This document shows positions 12,936 to 26,300 of a stretch of 64,000 bases of DNA, piece by piece. Numbering within the stretch: the first letter of the stretch is position 1; the number at the start of each line of letters is the position of its first letter. The DNA lies in NCBI GenBank assembly GCA_036583965.1, contig JAZBQD010000017.1, positions 29,203,310 through 29,267,309 on the forward strand, given 5' to 3'. Origin of the DNA: Prunella strophiata (lineage: Eukaryota > Chordata > Aves > Passeriformes > Prunellidae). Under the pieces are notes generated by a model, which saw only the letters and a list, made by a program, of their open reading frames with translations, was not told the origin of the DNA and made no database searches. A program made the position numbers and the translations under genes.

Positions 12936-15900
12936 AAAACTGGAAAGTGTTTAGCAAAAAAATCCCACAACATTATTGTTGGAATATATCCTACACAGCC
13001 CGGGAGTCAGCCAACTTTAGCAACACTCTTCTGTCATATGCAGGAAAAAGCTTTTGCTTCAACTGAGTCCAGCTGCTTCTTATTGACAATCAGATGTACT
13101 GGCACAGAGAACATCTAATCTGGATTGTGGCCATCCACAAGTAGCTAGAAGCACACAAATAATAATGGTTAATCATTGCACACTGATTTATATGAGGCAG
13201 GCAGTGACATGCATATGTCCATTATTTTTCTTTCAGTCTTTGTTTGAACTCCTCACTTGCCTGGCTAATAAAACACACTGAGGCCACCAGGAAAGGAGGA
13301 GCTTAGCATAGGTGCATGCCAGCAGCACTTCACATTCAGTAAGTACAGGGTTCCTTTCACTGCCTGTGCCTCTCAGAGGAGTTTCTACAGTGCTACATCA
13401 CTAGAGAGGCTGCCATCAGGTCTGCAGAGGACTGCAGGCTGGTCTGAGAAATGTTCCTACTGGTGAAGCAAAGCAAAGCAGAGCAGAAATATGCAAAGCA
13501 AGCCTCACTGCTGATTGTACCCACTCATTTGTATGCTCAGCACTCTTCCAGTAATGAATCATCAGCCCAAGTTCTGCTCAGCTCATCATGGCTAGAAATG
13601 CTGCAATAGCATCAAACTGGGTGGGGGAACACAGATTCATCTCCAAATGACCAAGCAGAGGAGATAGTGGATGGCTATGAAGCTGGCAAAATTATACCTT
13701 TCTGATGTTGAAAGTGTCATAATATACAGGTATCCATGGCAGAGTTGAATAGAGGAGAGATGTGCCATGACAAGGTGTCTGCAGTGCATTGTGCATCAGT
13801 GGTGGAGCAAATGTTGTTCCCCTCTAGTCACAGTACTCTAGAATACAGCAAAATTACACAGCTATATCCACGTTTCCTTTAGTGAGGAAAACTTTTCATG
13901 TCAAGGTAGGGGAAAGCAGTGTATGCCACAGGGAAAGAACACTCCATCCCTTTCTAATCATCCAAACAATCTAGGGAAAAAACATAATATTTTAGACAAA
14001 ATTCTTCATACATTCCCAGCCAGAAAGGCACACTCTGTTCCACATGTCTGCAGCACTTACCTTAACATGGTGCCTGGAAAGTGCACCCTGGTGAGCAACA
14101 GAAGGGAGCTATCAGTCCCATGGACACCTGAGACCAACTATGAACTTTTTCCTAGTGATCCCATCTCTGGAAAAAGATGCACCTGTGCCTGCCAAGAACA
14201 ATGTGGAGATAACAGAGCAACACAGTAGGGTTTTTTCCAAGATTTTATTGTGAGAGAGTGGGGGAGTTTTTTTGTTAGCAGCTCAGTTTTGGTTACAGAG
14301 ATTTATGCATCAGCTTAGCCAAGTGGAACAAAGCAGAGGGCTGGAAGAACTGGAGAGACACACCAACTCTCAGGTACTGCCTTTTGCCAAAGCTGAACTC
14401 ATGCAAAATATTCCCTGTCTTGGTATCCTTCAGGGAAATAGCAACAGGTGAACAAATCCCAAATGCAGAGGAAATTAAAGATGCACTGATGCCATATATG
14501 ATAAAGGGGAGACATGTCTAAGCACAATTTCAAAATTAAAAATCTAAAATCAATTTTGTAAGGTGACATTTCGACACAGAGCCATTTGTCTCCAGTGTCA
14601 GTGGTTCCCTCAGTTCCTAGAGGATCTTAGTACCTTCTTGTTTTAGAGGACTACATCAGGCCTTTCAAAGCTTTACCATCAAAGAAATTTAGGATCCTTT
14701 ATAAAGCCAGTCATGAGAGAACAAAGATTTCCTGTTTTGCCATGATCCACATACAGCAGAGCAGCAAGGGGAACAATGGCAGGATCACATATGTCATCTT
14801 CAGAAACAAGGAAACATTAGACATGGATAAAGGGATGATTACATGGAGATAGAAGAGGAGGAAAGGAACTTGAAAAGGTGGATTTTTAGGAGAGCACAGG
14901 TAACATATATATCACAACAGCTTTATTCTATAAAAATACACAGACTGGCCATGCATCTCAGTCAATGATTGAAGAAGTATTTCCTTCCTCATGGATTGAC
15001 CACGTGGCTCCTTAGACTATGTATGCTCCTTTTCCTTTATCTCAGTTCCAGAAATTGCTGCCTTTGCCATTTTTGCTGCTTGGCAGTATTGTGGAAGGAG
15101 GTAGCAGGTCTCCATACCATTACAACCAAGACAGATAGGGACAATAGGCCAATAGCTCTGCACAAACACATTAGCTCCAGGAATTAAGACACTTCCTTTT
15201 CCTGCTATATTGTTGCTAGGGAGCTCCTGAGGTTCCCCTGGATACCATGCAAGAGATAATAAAATGCTGTCATCTTTCTGAACTGAACAGTAACTGCTAC
15301 CAACAGTTTCTCTTGTTTTCTCTCCTTTTTTTTTTTTTTGTTTGTTTGTTTGTTTACTCATTTGTCCCCAAAACCAAGGTACTGCCTAGGGTCGGTTTGG
15401 CATAGACAAAAGAACAATAAAACCATGTACATTTAGCCTTGCTTATTGTGCAGACACTGAAGCAACACTGAAGCTGCTGTGCCTGTCAGCAGCTTTGTCT
15501 GCACCTGCTGGGAGAGGCAGGGATGTGTTCAAGGCTGTGACCTAATGCTTACGTCGAGCCCAGCTCCTCATTACATAACATAGCACTTCCAGGGTGCATC
15601 CACAGCACATCCTTGCCTCTTAGTCACTCTCCTAGCTTGCCTGAGGTATCTGCTTATGTGCACCTCAAAATGCATGTAGCAAATTAGATTCTGAGTTGAA
15701 GCCAAAGAAATAAATACCTTCTTGTACACCACTGTGACCCATGTGTTGCCTGTGAGGATGCAGGCTGGGGAACAGCAGGTCTGAAGCAGAAGAAGAAATG
15801 TCAGATTGGCTGGAATCATGAAGTGAAGCCAGAAAGGGAAAAGTGCTCCATTCATACATCTGCCAGCAAAATTTAAAGAAGATGGTTTCATCTGTTGGAT

Positions 15901-17109
15901 TTCCAAATGAGCCAAGATTCAAACATGCAGCATCACTGAAGTCCTGTTCGTGTATCTTTCAGCTTCCTGAAAATCTCATTGTTTCTCTATACCCCCAATA
16001 TTTCTTGTTAAATCACATCACATCACAGATCCTATCTGCAGAATCTGCACGACTGAAAAAACTTCACAGCCAGAACAGCAGGTGCAGACAGTCACTGTAT
16101 CAGATCTAGCTGAGACCAGGTACCAGCAGTGATACATCATGTCAGCTTAAGCAATAATAAAAAAGTCTGCCCAAGGCTCTCAGTGGCCTAACACATCTCA
16201 GGTATAATAAAATCTCAGCAATATTAAAATTATTCTACTAGCCAGCTCCAAAACCTCCTTGATAATCATCCATTGTTGCTGGGGCCACCTACAGACATTT
16301 GGTGAAGGCAGATAAGCCCATCTCCAGCCTTCCAGTGAGAGGAATACTGCCTATTCTCAGCAGGTGCTGCTACTGGCGTCCCCAGTGAAAATTAATTTCC
16401 TGGCTCCCTTCAAGGAAAAGTGAACCTTGGAGTCCCTGAGATCAGACAGAAGATAGGTGGGGACCAAGGTAGTGTGACCTCTTATTCAATGCATTTTTCT
16501 AAATCAGAACAGAGATGCTGACTGATATTTGAGCATTTGTTTCCCTCTGCTTTTCATATGCTTTTCCTTCACCTGTGAGAGGAGTTCCTATGTTTCTCCT
16601 TTTGCAGCAACTTGCCCTGCAGAAGAATGACATCAGTCCCCACCTTGGGACTGCGCTGGCACGCAGAGCCCAGACCTTGGAGCAGAAGTGGGATACAGCA
16701 GAAGGCTGTTTGCCCAGCTTCTGTCTATTAACTGCTGGCCACAGCACCACTGAGCTCCCACTGGTGCTCCAGAGGTGCAGGCTGGTTTGTCTGGTGCAGA
16801 AGGAAGGGAGTACCAGGTCAGAGATCCTGACCAGTCCTGAGCTGATGGTGCCTCTCAGCCATAAAAAGCGGCTGCTACACCAAGATCACACTGCAGCCAA
16901 GCTCAGCAGGGTGTGTGGGGTGGCAGCCTTCCTCCTCAGGGCCAGCAGGCAGACAGCAGCTCTGAGCTCTACAGGAGACCTGCTGCACTCAGGTCTGCCT
17001 CAGTCTCTGGCAGCGCATTCACCTGTTGAAAGACCCAGAGCAGCAGCTGGGATAAATTTCCCAAATTCAGCTCAACAGTTATTCAAAAGCCAAGGGAGAT
17101 ACTGGGAGG
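12536..17109. other. Intergenic DNA with a poly(A) tract, no gene seen
   Basis: A 33-base pure A run lies at 12902-12934, and a T run followed by (TTTG)n at about 15326-15358. Plus-strand frames at 13923-14228 and 16575-17156 are open but show no recognisable motifs. The last codons of the second already belong to the CR1 fragment that follows. No RNA gene or other repeat is recognised. Confidence 0.6.
12902..12934. repeat. Poly(A) tract, 33 bases
   Basis: An uninterrupted run of A followed by CAAAAC. No retroposed gene is recognised immediately upstream, so it is better called simple sequence than the tail of a processed copy. Confidence 0.95.
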
Positions 17110-17445
17110 CAGTCTTGACTCCCTCAAAGGCAGAGAGGCTCTGCAGGGAGACCTAACAAATTGGAGGGCTGGGCAATCACCAGCTGTGTGACATTTAACA
17201 AGGGAAGGTGCTGATTCTGCTCATGGGACAGGACAACCCTGCATGTATGGACAGATTAGGGAACAAGAGGCTGGACAGCAGTGTCATGGAAAGGGCCCTG
17301 GGGGTCCTGGTCAATGGCAACCTGAATATGAGTGAGCAGTGCCCTGGCAGCCAGGATGGCCACTCATGTCCTGGGGGGCACCAGACACAGCATCACCAGC
17401 CAGGCAAGGGAGGGGATTGTCCTGCTCTGCTGTAACTCAGCACCA
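17110..17445 (+). mobile_element. CR1 LINE internal ORF2 fragment
   Basis: The + strand reads through the CR1 ORF2 C-terminal region: AGGCTCTGCAGGGAGACCTA, then GGGCTGGGCAATCACCA, a stretch matching the usual CCTGGGGGTCCTGGTC segment, and a matching GGGATTGTCCTGCTCTGC. Both the 5' end and the 3' tail are missing. The frame is broken by stops. Confidence 0.85.
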
Positions 17446-20400
17446 GCTCCTCCTTCTTCCCTCCAGGCAGCTTCTGGGCAAGAGCATTTGTTCTCACCAT
17501 AAGCCATACATACCCACAAATGGAAACTAAGCAAGGACACAAGCTACAGCAGGCCGAGATGGCTTATTTTGTCACCACAGGTGCTCTGTGACACCCTGTG
17601 AGAGGGTCCATTCATACTGTATTCTGTCCCTTTAGGTTGTGGTCACCACATTGACAGCACTCTTAACCTGTAGGGGATGAATCAGCTCTGCCTCTTCCTA
17701 GGGCACCACAAGCAAGGGTGCAATAACCCATGCTTCACAAACCACACAGGCCCAGCAAAGCCTGGCTTTTCACAGGCCACAAGTTCAACTGTAAAGGATT
17801 ATCTCCATAGAGAGACATGAATCCCCCATCCTTTGTGGCCTCCTTGTGCCCACCCTTTGTGGGTAATAACTAAAAAATGCAAAACCAAAAATTAAACCTG
17901 ATGGCAATGTTCTGCATAAAAGATATGAAACTGGAAGTGGTGAATTATCTGCTACATTTCACCTCCTCTTCTCTTCACAGACCTTTAAATGACAAAATGT
18001 GATGTCAGTTCATCCATTTCTTCCTCAAACACCAGCTTCAGGGTTGTGATGAATGAAAAAAATTAATGTAAAGGAAAAAAAACTATTAACAAAAATATCT
18101 CCATAAATAACTGATTTTTTATGCTTCCCCACAGACCACCATTGACGAAAATGGCTCCTGAGAATACAACACTAAGAACTCCCTGCAGAGAAGGAAACCC
18201 AAGCCTTTGTAAGTGTTATTAACACTCATGTCAGGACTGCTCTGATCTTCTCTCTTTCTTTGTCACCCTCTGCCTTATACATCATCTCCCATCCTATTTG
18301 CTCAGCTAGGCACATCCTTGATCTGTATTTCTGAGATGATGCCACCTCACAAGGCCAGGAATAATCGGTAGTACATACACAGCATAGCCTATCTTAAGCA
18401 TGTGAGCTGGAAGCATGTATTCTGCAGTCATTAGACAGAGAAAAAGGCTCTTTCAAAGCACAAAGCAAGACAGGAGCCTAATTTAGCTGCACTGAATTGC
18501 CCTCTGGAAAAGAACAAGGTGCTTGATGATAAATCAGGAAGATAATCTCCCTAGATAGTTGAGGATTTACCAAATATACCCAAAATGATGTGGCACCCAA
18601 GCTCACAGGCCCAGGCACTGCACTGAGTGCAGAAGTGGAGCCTGGCTGTGCTGCACGAGGCTAAAGGGGAGCTCACCCATGGGCTGGAGCACACCACTGC
18701 TCAGGCACAGCTGAAATCAAGAGGGGAGGGACACTTGCTGCCCTCGAAGCCCCAGTCCCAGGTGCCCAAACATGGACAACTCCCTCAGCATTTTCATTTT
18801 CCTGAGCTCCAGCTCAGGGGAGGTCTGTGCTGCAGCACATGCCATCACACAGTGCCTGGAGATGAGCCCTACCAGCAGGCAAAGCACAGCCCTGCTCCTG
18901 CTCAGTGCCTGCTCAGAGGGTGGTTTCCATTACTGCCTGACCCCCGCGGGCAGGGAAGTGGAGTAATTCAGCTACTTGGCTAAAAATAGAAGAAGAGACT
19001 TCCCTTTCTCCCTTTGGCCTGTTCAGTGAAAGCTCTCCACACTGATTTGAGCCACTTTAACTGTTGTCTGCCTCTTTCCTTCACTAGTCTTTTGCAGGTC
19101 TGATATTCTCTGTCCCTACATTTCATACCCAGTCTTCCTACCCCTTCTCTGCCATACCACTTCAGACTTTTTTGTCTTCTTCTGTTTTTGCAGCTGCATC
19201 CTTCCCCTGCAAGTTCCCTTTCCCCATCATTATTGGTACTGTCATGTTTAGGGCATCACAGAAGCAAACAGAAGGTTTATGAAACCATCATTGTGAGTAC
19301 AGCCACATTGCTGCCTTGCCCCCTGATGGTGACAGCTGGCAGGAGTCAATGTCTGCTGCAGGCACCTGGGCTGGTGGATTCGAAGTTCTGGGCAGCCAGA
19401 GAGCAAACCAAGTGCCAAGAAATATGATCTTGATCCTTCACACAGCATCCACCCTCCTGTGACAGCACAGCAGCATCAGGTTAGCAGCTGCCTGAGCACT
19501 GGGAGGAAGGCTGAGGGGATGGACTGAGGCATGTGGCAGCTTGGACCAAACTGAGACTCAGACTGTACAGTAGCTTATATGTACTATCTTTGTTTAAATT
19601 CTTGCATCTGCTCCACATAAAAGTTAATCCAAATGAGACCAGAATCTGGCTTTACTTTCCACGTGTCCCATGTGCTATTACATAATCCCTTCCAAAAGTA
19701 TTCAATTGCACTTGTAAATACAGTGTCTGTGATACTAGAAAACTCCAGTGGTGTACCCTACTAAAATCCTTTGGCCAGCATCTACAGCTCCATGGAAAGA
19801 CACAAAACTCCTGGGCATTAAGTTATTACCAAGTAAGCTGCTTGTAGGTTGTTTCTTTCCAGCCTCCAATGAAGCTGAAGGATAATCTCTGCCTGAAAGC
19901 ATAGGACTGAATGTGCTGATTGCCTTCTTGAAACTCCTTTTTTGTATATTAAGAACACTGTTTTTGATCCTGATTACAAAAGTTGTGGGCTAGATGCTAA
20001 TAAGCAGTTGGGAAAGAAGTCATCAGAACAGTACATGCCCTTCTCACCAGCTCTGGCACAAACAAGTCATCATGGAATTTCACTGCCACTAGAGTGCCTA
20101 ACATTAAGGCTTGTAGGTTGGAAGATACAGAATACTTCACCAGTCAGTATTCTGGTCTCAAAGCTGCCACATAACATTTATGTCAGATGTGGACTACTGA
20201 CCACTTTTGTGGAAAGTAGTCCACACTTCTAATATTTTTCAAAACACAATATTGTCAGAACTGGGTAATAAAACAAACAAACAAACCAACCAACAAACCA
20301 AATAAAAGCAAGTTTATTATAGTAACATTGGCAGAATGGAATTATTCTACTTAAAATATAAATCACTGCATATTTATTTTAGACCAATATGCCAGAATCT

Positions 20401-23059
20401 GTCCCACTTCTTTGCAAAAATTTCAGTGAAAAGTAGAATTTACATTAGATGAAGCAAAGCATCCCTGGTGCAGAAGATGCATAACTACATAGAAAATTTA
20501 TTTCCCAAAGGAAAAAAAAATAGCCTACAACTTCTCATTAGGTAATTGCAGATACTGTTATGAGACATGAGTTATCTACCCAGTGACTAAATGTCATTCA
20601 TCCTTCCCAAAGGTAACTTAATAGATTTTACCACCTCCCAGGAGAAAATAAAAGGCTATTCCTGTGTGGTCTGTATTGCTGACTCCCCAGCACAATTTCC
20701 TGGAGTCTCCCATACAAACTCTCCCTCATGCCTGATGACCATACACAGGCTGGTGCCTGGACTCATGGTAAACTGTAACTGTGTAGCAGGTTTTTACTGA
20801 TTTTGGAAGGAAAAGGGTTTTCTGACAGAGGAGCAGTTGGCTGGCTTGCTTTTAGTTCTTGTGAGAATGAAGGCAAATAAAAGTAAAACTGAATTTGGTG
20901 TCCAGATGCCTTGTATTGTTCCAGAAAAGGTACGGTGCCAACAGCAACAAATTCTGGAGCAGCACATTCACAGTGACAGTGGCAATCACAGACCGTGCCC
21001 AGGCCCTGTTTTATCATTTTTCTCTAACGCACTTCATCCTTTGCATCAGGTGGGACAGCCTGGGCAGCACAGGAAACTAGTCAGACTGAAAAGGAGTCAT
21101 GTCCTCTTCCAACTGGAAAATAGGTAAAATCCGATCAAGGCTTCTCTTGAGCAAGCAGAGCTTTTGCAAGGGATCAGGTACCAGGTGTCTGGGGGGAGAA
21201 ATCTCTTCAGCTAGAAGAGAGCTACTGCATTAGAAGTGAGACAAAAGAGAATCCCAGCCAAGGCAAAGGAGACTGGAACATATTGGTAATGCAGCAAGGG
21301 TGTTCTTCGCTTTGGTCTTTGCAGCTGCTCTATGGTTACAAGATGATCATCTACAACCACCTTAGAGACAGCACAATCTGCAAAACCTCAGGTGAAAGAC
21401 TGAATTCTGCTTTGGGAAAGTTGTCAAATATTACTCCCAAGCTCTTACTTTAACGACTGAAAGCCTGAGTAAAAGATTAAATTGGAGAAGGGCAGTTAAT
21501 CCACACAAGACTTTTCTTTAGTTGAAACCAATCAAAACAACATGTTTTGGGAACTTGCAATGTCATACCTCCTGCATAAAATAAGTATTTTTACTGACAT
21601 ACTTACAAATCCTGGGATTTTGTCAAGAGCTTAGATGTTTATTTTGTTATTCAGTTTAAGATTCAGGAATCATACAGATACGGATTTTGGTCTCAACGTT
21701 TCTAGCACTTACGATGTACATGGGAATTTGGAAAGCTTCATAAATCCCTTTCCCTGCCTTCTTCCTGCCCCCAACCTTCCACCTCCCCAAGAATAAAATA
21801 TTAATAAAAGAAAAGAGGCCCACTATGATTTTTACATCTCTGTCATAATATTCAGATGCCACTTCAAGAATATTTTTTTTTGGAAAATTTATGAAAATTT
21901 TTTGCTACCACTAAAGTTGCATTCCTTGATAATAATCTAAGCTATTAAAATAGATTTTTCCTTTCAAGAAAAAGACAAGCATTTCAATTAGCCTTTGAGA
22001 ATTAGATAGAGATAATTTTCTCTAATTAACCATTCCAATTTCTTCCTAAATGACTTCCCCCAGTAAGTCAAAGATATTTCCCTTCTTAATTCTGCTACTA
22101 CTGTGTCTAAAATAAGTCTACACTCAGTTTTACATTTCATTTTCTGCTACAGTGGATCTAATAAAGCACCTGATTTACAGAACAGAATGCACAGTGCTTA
22201 GGGGCTGCAGGGAGAGGTTGTCCAACCTGTTTGGTTTCAGAGAGTAATTAAAATTCACCCTCTCTCCAGCTCACAGCAAATAAGAGACATTTTGCAAGCT
22301 TGCTTCCCAAAGGTCAGCAAAGATGGCTGTGACTGGAAGAAGAAGATGCTTGAGGAGATGTGCTCTGAGGATCTGTGATTAAGAGCTGGGAAAGAGTGGG
22401 AAGTGCTGGTGCTCACACAAGGTGACCTGCTGCTTGGTGCTGCAGGGGTGGCCACAGTGGGCAGAATGGGGCCAGGGAAAGGACACATGCCCTGTGTGAC
22501 AACAAGGGGCACAGACTTCCACTGGGGAGGGACATCTGGGGGTGGTGAGGGCAGTCCTGGAGTGGAAGAAATCACTACTGTCACACCTCAGAACAAGACT
22601 CACCATTGAACTATGCAGCAGCATAAACACAAAATGGGAAAACGTTTTTTTATCAACAAAACTTAGCTGTCAGAAGTATCAAGAACAGGATTTTAGGTGA
22701 ATTGCCAATTTGTCTCCAAATATTATCTCCTATTATATCCTTGATCAGAAAAACATTTGTCACTAGTCACAGTCCAAGACTGGATACTGGAGCTGGGTGA
22801 TCTGTGGTCTCTGGTCCCAGTCAAGCATTTCCTCCATTTCATTTATAGACTTCTCCAGAAAAAAGGGAGATCCTAGTCTCAGGGGGAAGATAATCTCTCT
22901 TATCTTTTGAAGTAGAGATTTCCAATATCCTGTGAATCATGAAAATGCTTTAATCATTCAGTATCATACATATTCCCCCCCAAACAGGCCTGCCATGTTT
23001 CTCCTCATGGAGGGTTTTCTAGGACAGAAATCATGTCCATGCATGGAGAGAAACTTTTT
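17446..23059. other. Intergenic DNA, no gene seen
   Basis: Only short ORFs without family resemblance are present. The one simple repeat worth naming is an AAAC/AACC-rich stretch at about 20268-20305. Nothing here looks like an exon with splice sites, an RNA gene or a regulatory array. Confidence 0.55.
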
Positions 23060-23357
23060 ATAAAGGCATGCAGTGATAGGATAATGGGGGATGGTTTAAA
23101 ATTAAAAGATGAGAATTTAGATTATATATTAGAAAGAAATTCTTCCCTATGAGGCTGCTAAGGCACTGGAACAGGCTGCCCAGAGAAGCTGTGGATGCCC
23201 CATCCCTGGAAGTGTTCACAGGCACGTTGGATGGGGCTTTGAAATATGTGGTCTAGTGGAAGTTGTCCCTGCCCATGGTGGGGGATTTGGAACTGGGTAA
23301 TGTTTAAGGTCCCTTCCAACCCACACCATTCAAATAGAAGTGATTCTATGATTCTGT
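23060..23357 (+). mobile_element. CR1 LINE 3' end
   Basis: The fragment carries the end of CR1 ORF2 and the 3' UTR: GGCACTGGAACAGGCTGCC, then GGTCCCTTCCAACCC, ending GATTCTATGATTCTGTG. That terminal ATTCTATGATTCT repeat is the characteristic CR1 3' end. It is strongly 5'-truncated and in sense orientation on the + strand. Confidence 0.93.
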
Positions 23358-26300
23358 GTCCAGCTCACTGCACAGAACAGGTCCCATCACAGACAAGATT
23401 GTGCAATGAGTCCCTGGGATCCTGAGTGACTTCCTCTGCATTGTGTACAAAAGGTTCAACACATCCATTTCAGTGTGTAGCAAATACAGCACTTTCATAG
23501 AGCAAACCAGTTCCTCTGCAGTGCTCCAACTCAGAATTTCTGCATAACAACTCTGATCAGGACATTGAACATCTGGAATTACAGGCAAACATCCAAATAT
23601 GGCAGCTTTAAACCAAACATCATTTTCAGCATAGATGGTATATGTGAAAGAGCTGGAAGCATAACAGTTTTATGAGCCCAGAGCCAGCCAATCCTGTCAG
23701 AACTGAAATCTCCTACTCACTCATTATAAAATCAGCTTTTTTTACAACAGAAAGCAAGTATTTTTGGCTCTTTTTTTTTTTCAGATTTTTTTTTTTTTTT
23801 CTGAATTTTTTCATCAAAGACCTCAGAAGAGCCATCCCATCTCTATTCTCCCTGTGCTTCTCAGGTACTAATTCTCAGGTTTTCCATGTTGTCACTGCTG
23901 GCCTGACTTTCCATGCCTTATTCAAGGCATGGGGACTCACTGGAAGTTTTTCTGCTGATTCAAGCCCTAAGCACACATGCAGTCCCCAGAGAGTTTGTCA
24001 GGGAAGGATTGGCCTTTATCCAGTCCAAAGCCATTTAGATTGCAAACTCAAGAGAGGCCTCTGGAGTCAATAAAAGGAAGCTGCAGGTGTCTCCCGAAGC
24101 TCACTGTGTCCCAGCACTTGCTGTCTCCTCCCTGCCTTGTGAAGCAGTACAGACATGAGCAGAACAGTGGAGAAACAAGGTTGCCACCATGGGAAACACT
24201 ATGAGTAAAGAAAGAGAAAGAAAATCCCAGGAGCTGCAGTCTCCCCACAGATCAAAAACCAGGGGAAACCTGGACAACCAAAAAACATGTTTTCCTCCAA
24301 AACACGAATTTGGCATACACAGCTGTGGGGCCTCTGGAGATACACATGCAGAGGGCACATCACCTGGGTCTGCAGCTTCTAGACTGAAATGTTTATGACA
24401 GAGGAAGAAACAGCATTAGACCTCTGGTCAGAAGAACATTACAGCTTTTGGTAACAGATAGTCACTTCTTGTTATCAAGTTCGTGGAATGTATTGAAACT
24501 GGATAAAAATTTAGGTATAAAAGCAACTTGTATCATGCCTACAGTAGCCTTCTCACCTTCCTCCAAGGGAAGAAAGGTTGAACCCAAATGATTCTTACAG
24601 TCTTTTTCCTGACCAACAAAAAATTTCCTCTTTAGAGTACTTCAGTGTTGCAGTGCATATTTCACGAAGAGCAGAAAATCCTTTGCTAGGGAGCAGCAGT
24701 TTGCTATTAACAAATGCAGAGTGTTACTGCCTAGTGAAGCAGAACAGCTCACAGAAAATCTCTTTTTCCCTTCTGATTCAAAAGGTCATATAGTGTCTCA
24801 AAAACAGTATCTGCTACTTTCATAGCTACTTCCATAGCTAGGATAGAACTTTGCTTAGCTGCCTGAACACTAGAATTAGTCCTCAGCATAACAGTGAAAA
24901 TTCAGCCATTGAGTTACCAGTGAGAATTTGGCCATTCAGGTAGCAAGGAAACGCCCTCTGAGCTTTTGTGCAAGGTCTTATAAAACATTAATATATCCAA
25001 TAGCAGGAATAGCAGTGAAGTAGTACCTCAATACAGCCATAGACAAAGCCATGTCAACAGCCCAGGTCCAGGCTCCATTGTTTCACTCCCAGACTCTGAC
25101 CCCAGATTGATAGCAAAGATTTAATTTGATCTAACTCCCTCTTGGAGGAAAAATGCACAGCTGACAAGATAATTTTTTCCATTATTGTCTCCATCATGAT
25201 CATCTCATAGACCTGCACCCCTAAAGGTTATCCTGTTTCTTGGTGCACACAACAGAGCATGGAAACTAGAACGCAGGAGAGTTGTCTGCCATGAGATGGA
25301 CATGTGCCAGTCCCCTCAAGCAGGAGAGAGACAAGTCTCAGCCTAAGATGATGTTTGTCTTCTGCAGACCATCTAGAGTCGTGGCAACATAGCCCAAGTC
25401 TCCATGCTTTGGCTTCATGGTGATAATTCCATGTGCCCTGCCAATTCTTCTTCTGTCCATGGCCTTCCTTACCTAGGCTAGGGAAGAAGTTTCTGCATGG
25501 TCTCTCCATTCCTGAAGAGGCACAGAGGAAAGGGTGATCTGGCATCCAGCTGTGGCCCTTTTCCCTCAGTTCTTCCCTCTCTCCCTTGTGCTCACAGAGG
25601 ACAGACTTGCCTTGGATCAGACAGGTATGGGGCCCAGGAGGAGTTGGGGGAGCAAAGGAATATGCTGAGATAAAGGAGGGAAGGGACATGGAGGGGGATC
25701 CCTGAATCTGCAGGCAGTGCCCTCTCTAGTGTTCAGTGGCTGGGTACCCTGGGGGCTATTCCAGAGAGGCAGTGCCTTCCCCTCAGAGCCCTGGCCAAGC
25801 AGCCCATGCCAGGACAGTGCTTCCTGCAGCACCAGCACCATGGAGATTGCCAGTGGTCCAGCCTGCCCCGTGCCCCTGGAGAGCAGCAAAGCAAGCCCTG
25901 AGATGAGCCAGGGGGATGCACACTGCTGCAGCATTCCTATGTGATTCCTCCACCTTGAAGGATGCAACTCCTGCAAGTCACTCTGGGGAAGAAGACTGAG
26001 CCACAGTGGAGGTTAAAGCAAGCCCACAGTGCCCTGCCAGCCTTGCCCAGATGAATGGCAAGGTAGGGACTGCTGCTCTGCTCAATGCATGTAGCAGGAG
26101 TGCTGAGGTTCAAGGGCAACCTCTGGAAGAGGGCTGAGGCTCCATCACAGCCCTCAATTAACCCAGATGGGAGAAACTACCCTTCATTTCAGCTTTGAAT
26201 TTGTTTTGTTTTAAGCTGCAGCAACTGGGTCTTGTTATCTGTCTGCCTGCTTTACTGAAGAGCCCTCTGTCATCACATCTCTGTTTCCAGCAAGTACTTA

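Noticed and set aside
16575..17156. 193-residue + strand ORF without known family
   Set aside because: Its last codons belong to a CR1 fragment, no motif is recognised, and the opposite strand is also partly open. It is probably a chance frame.
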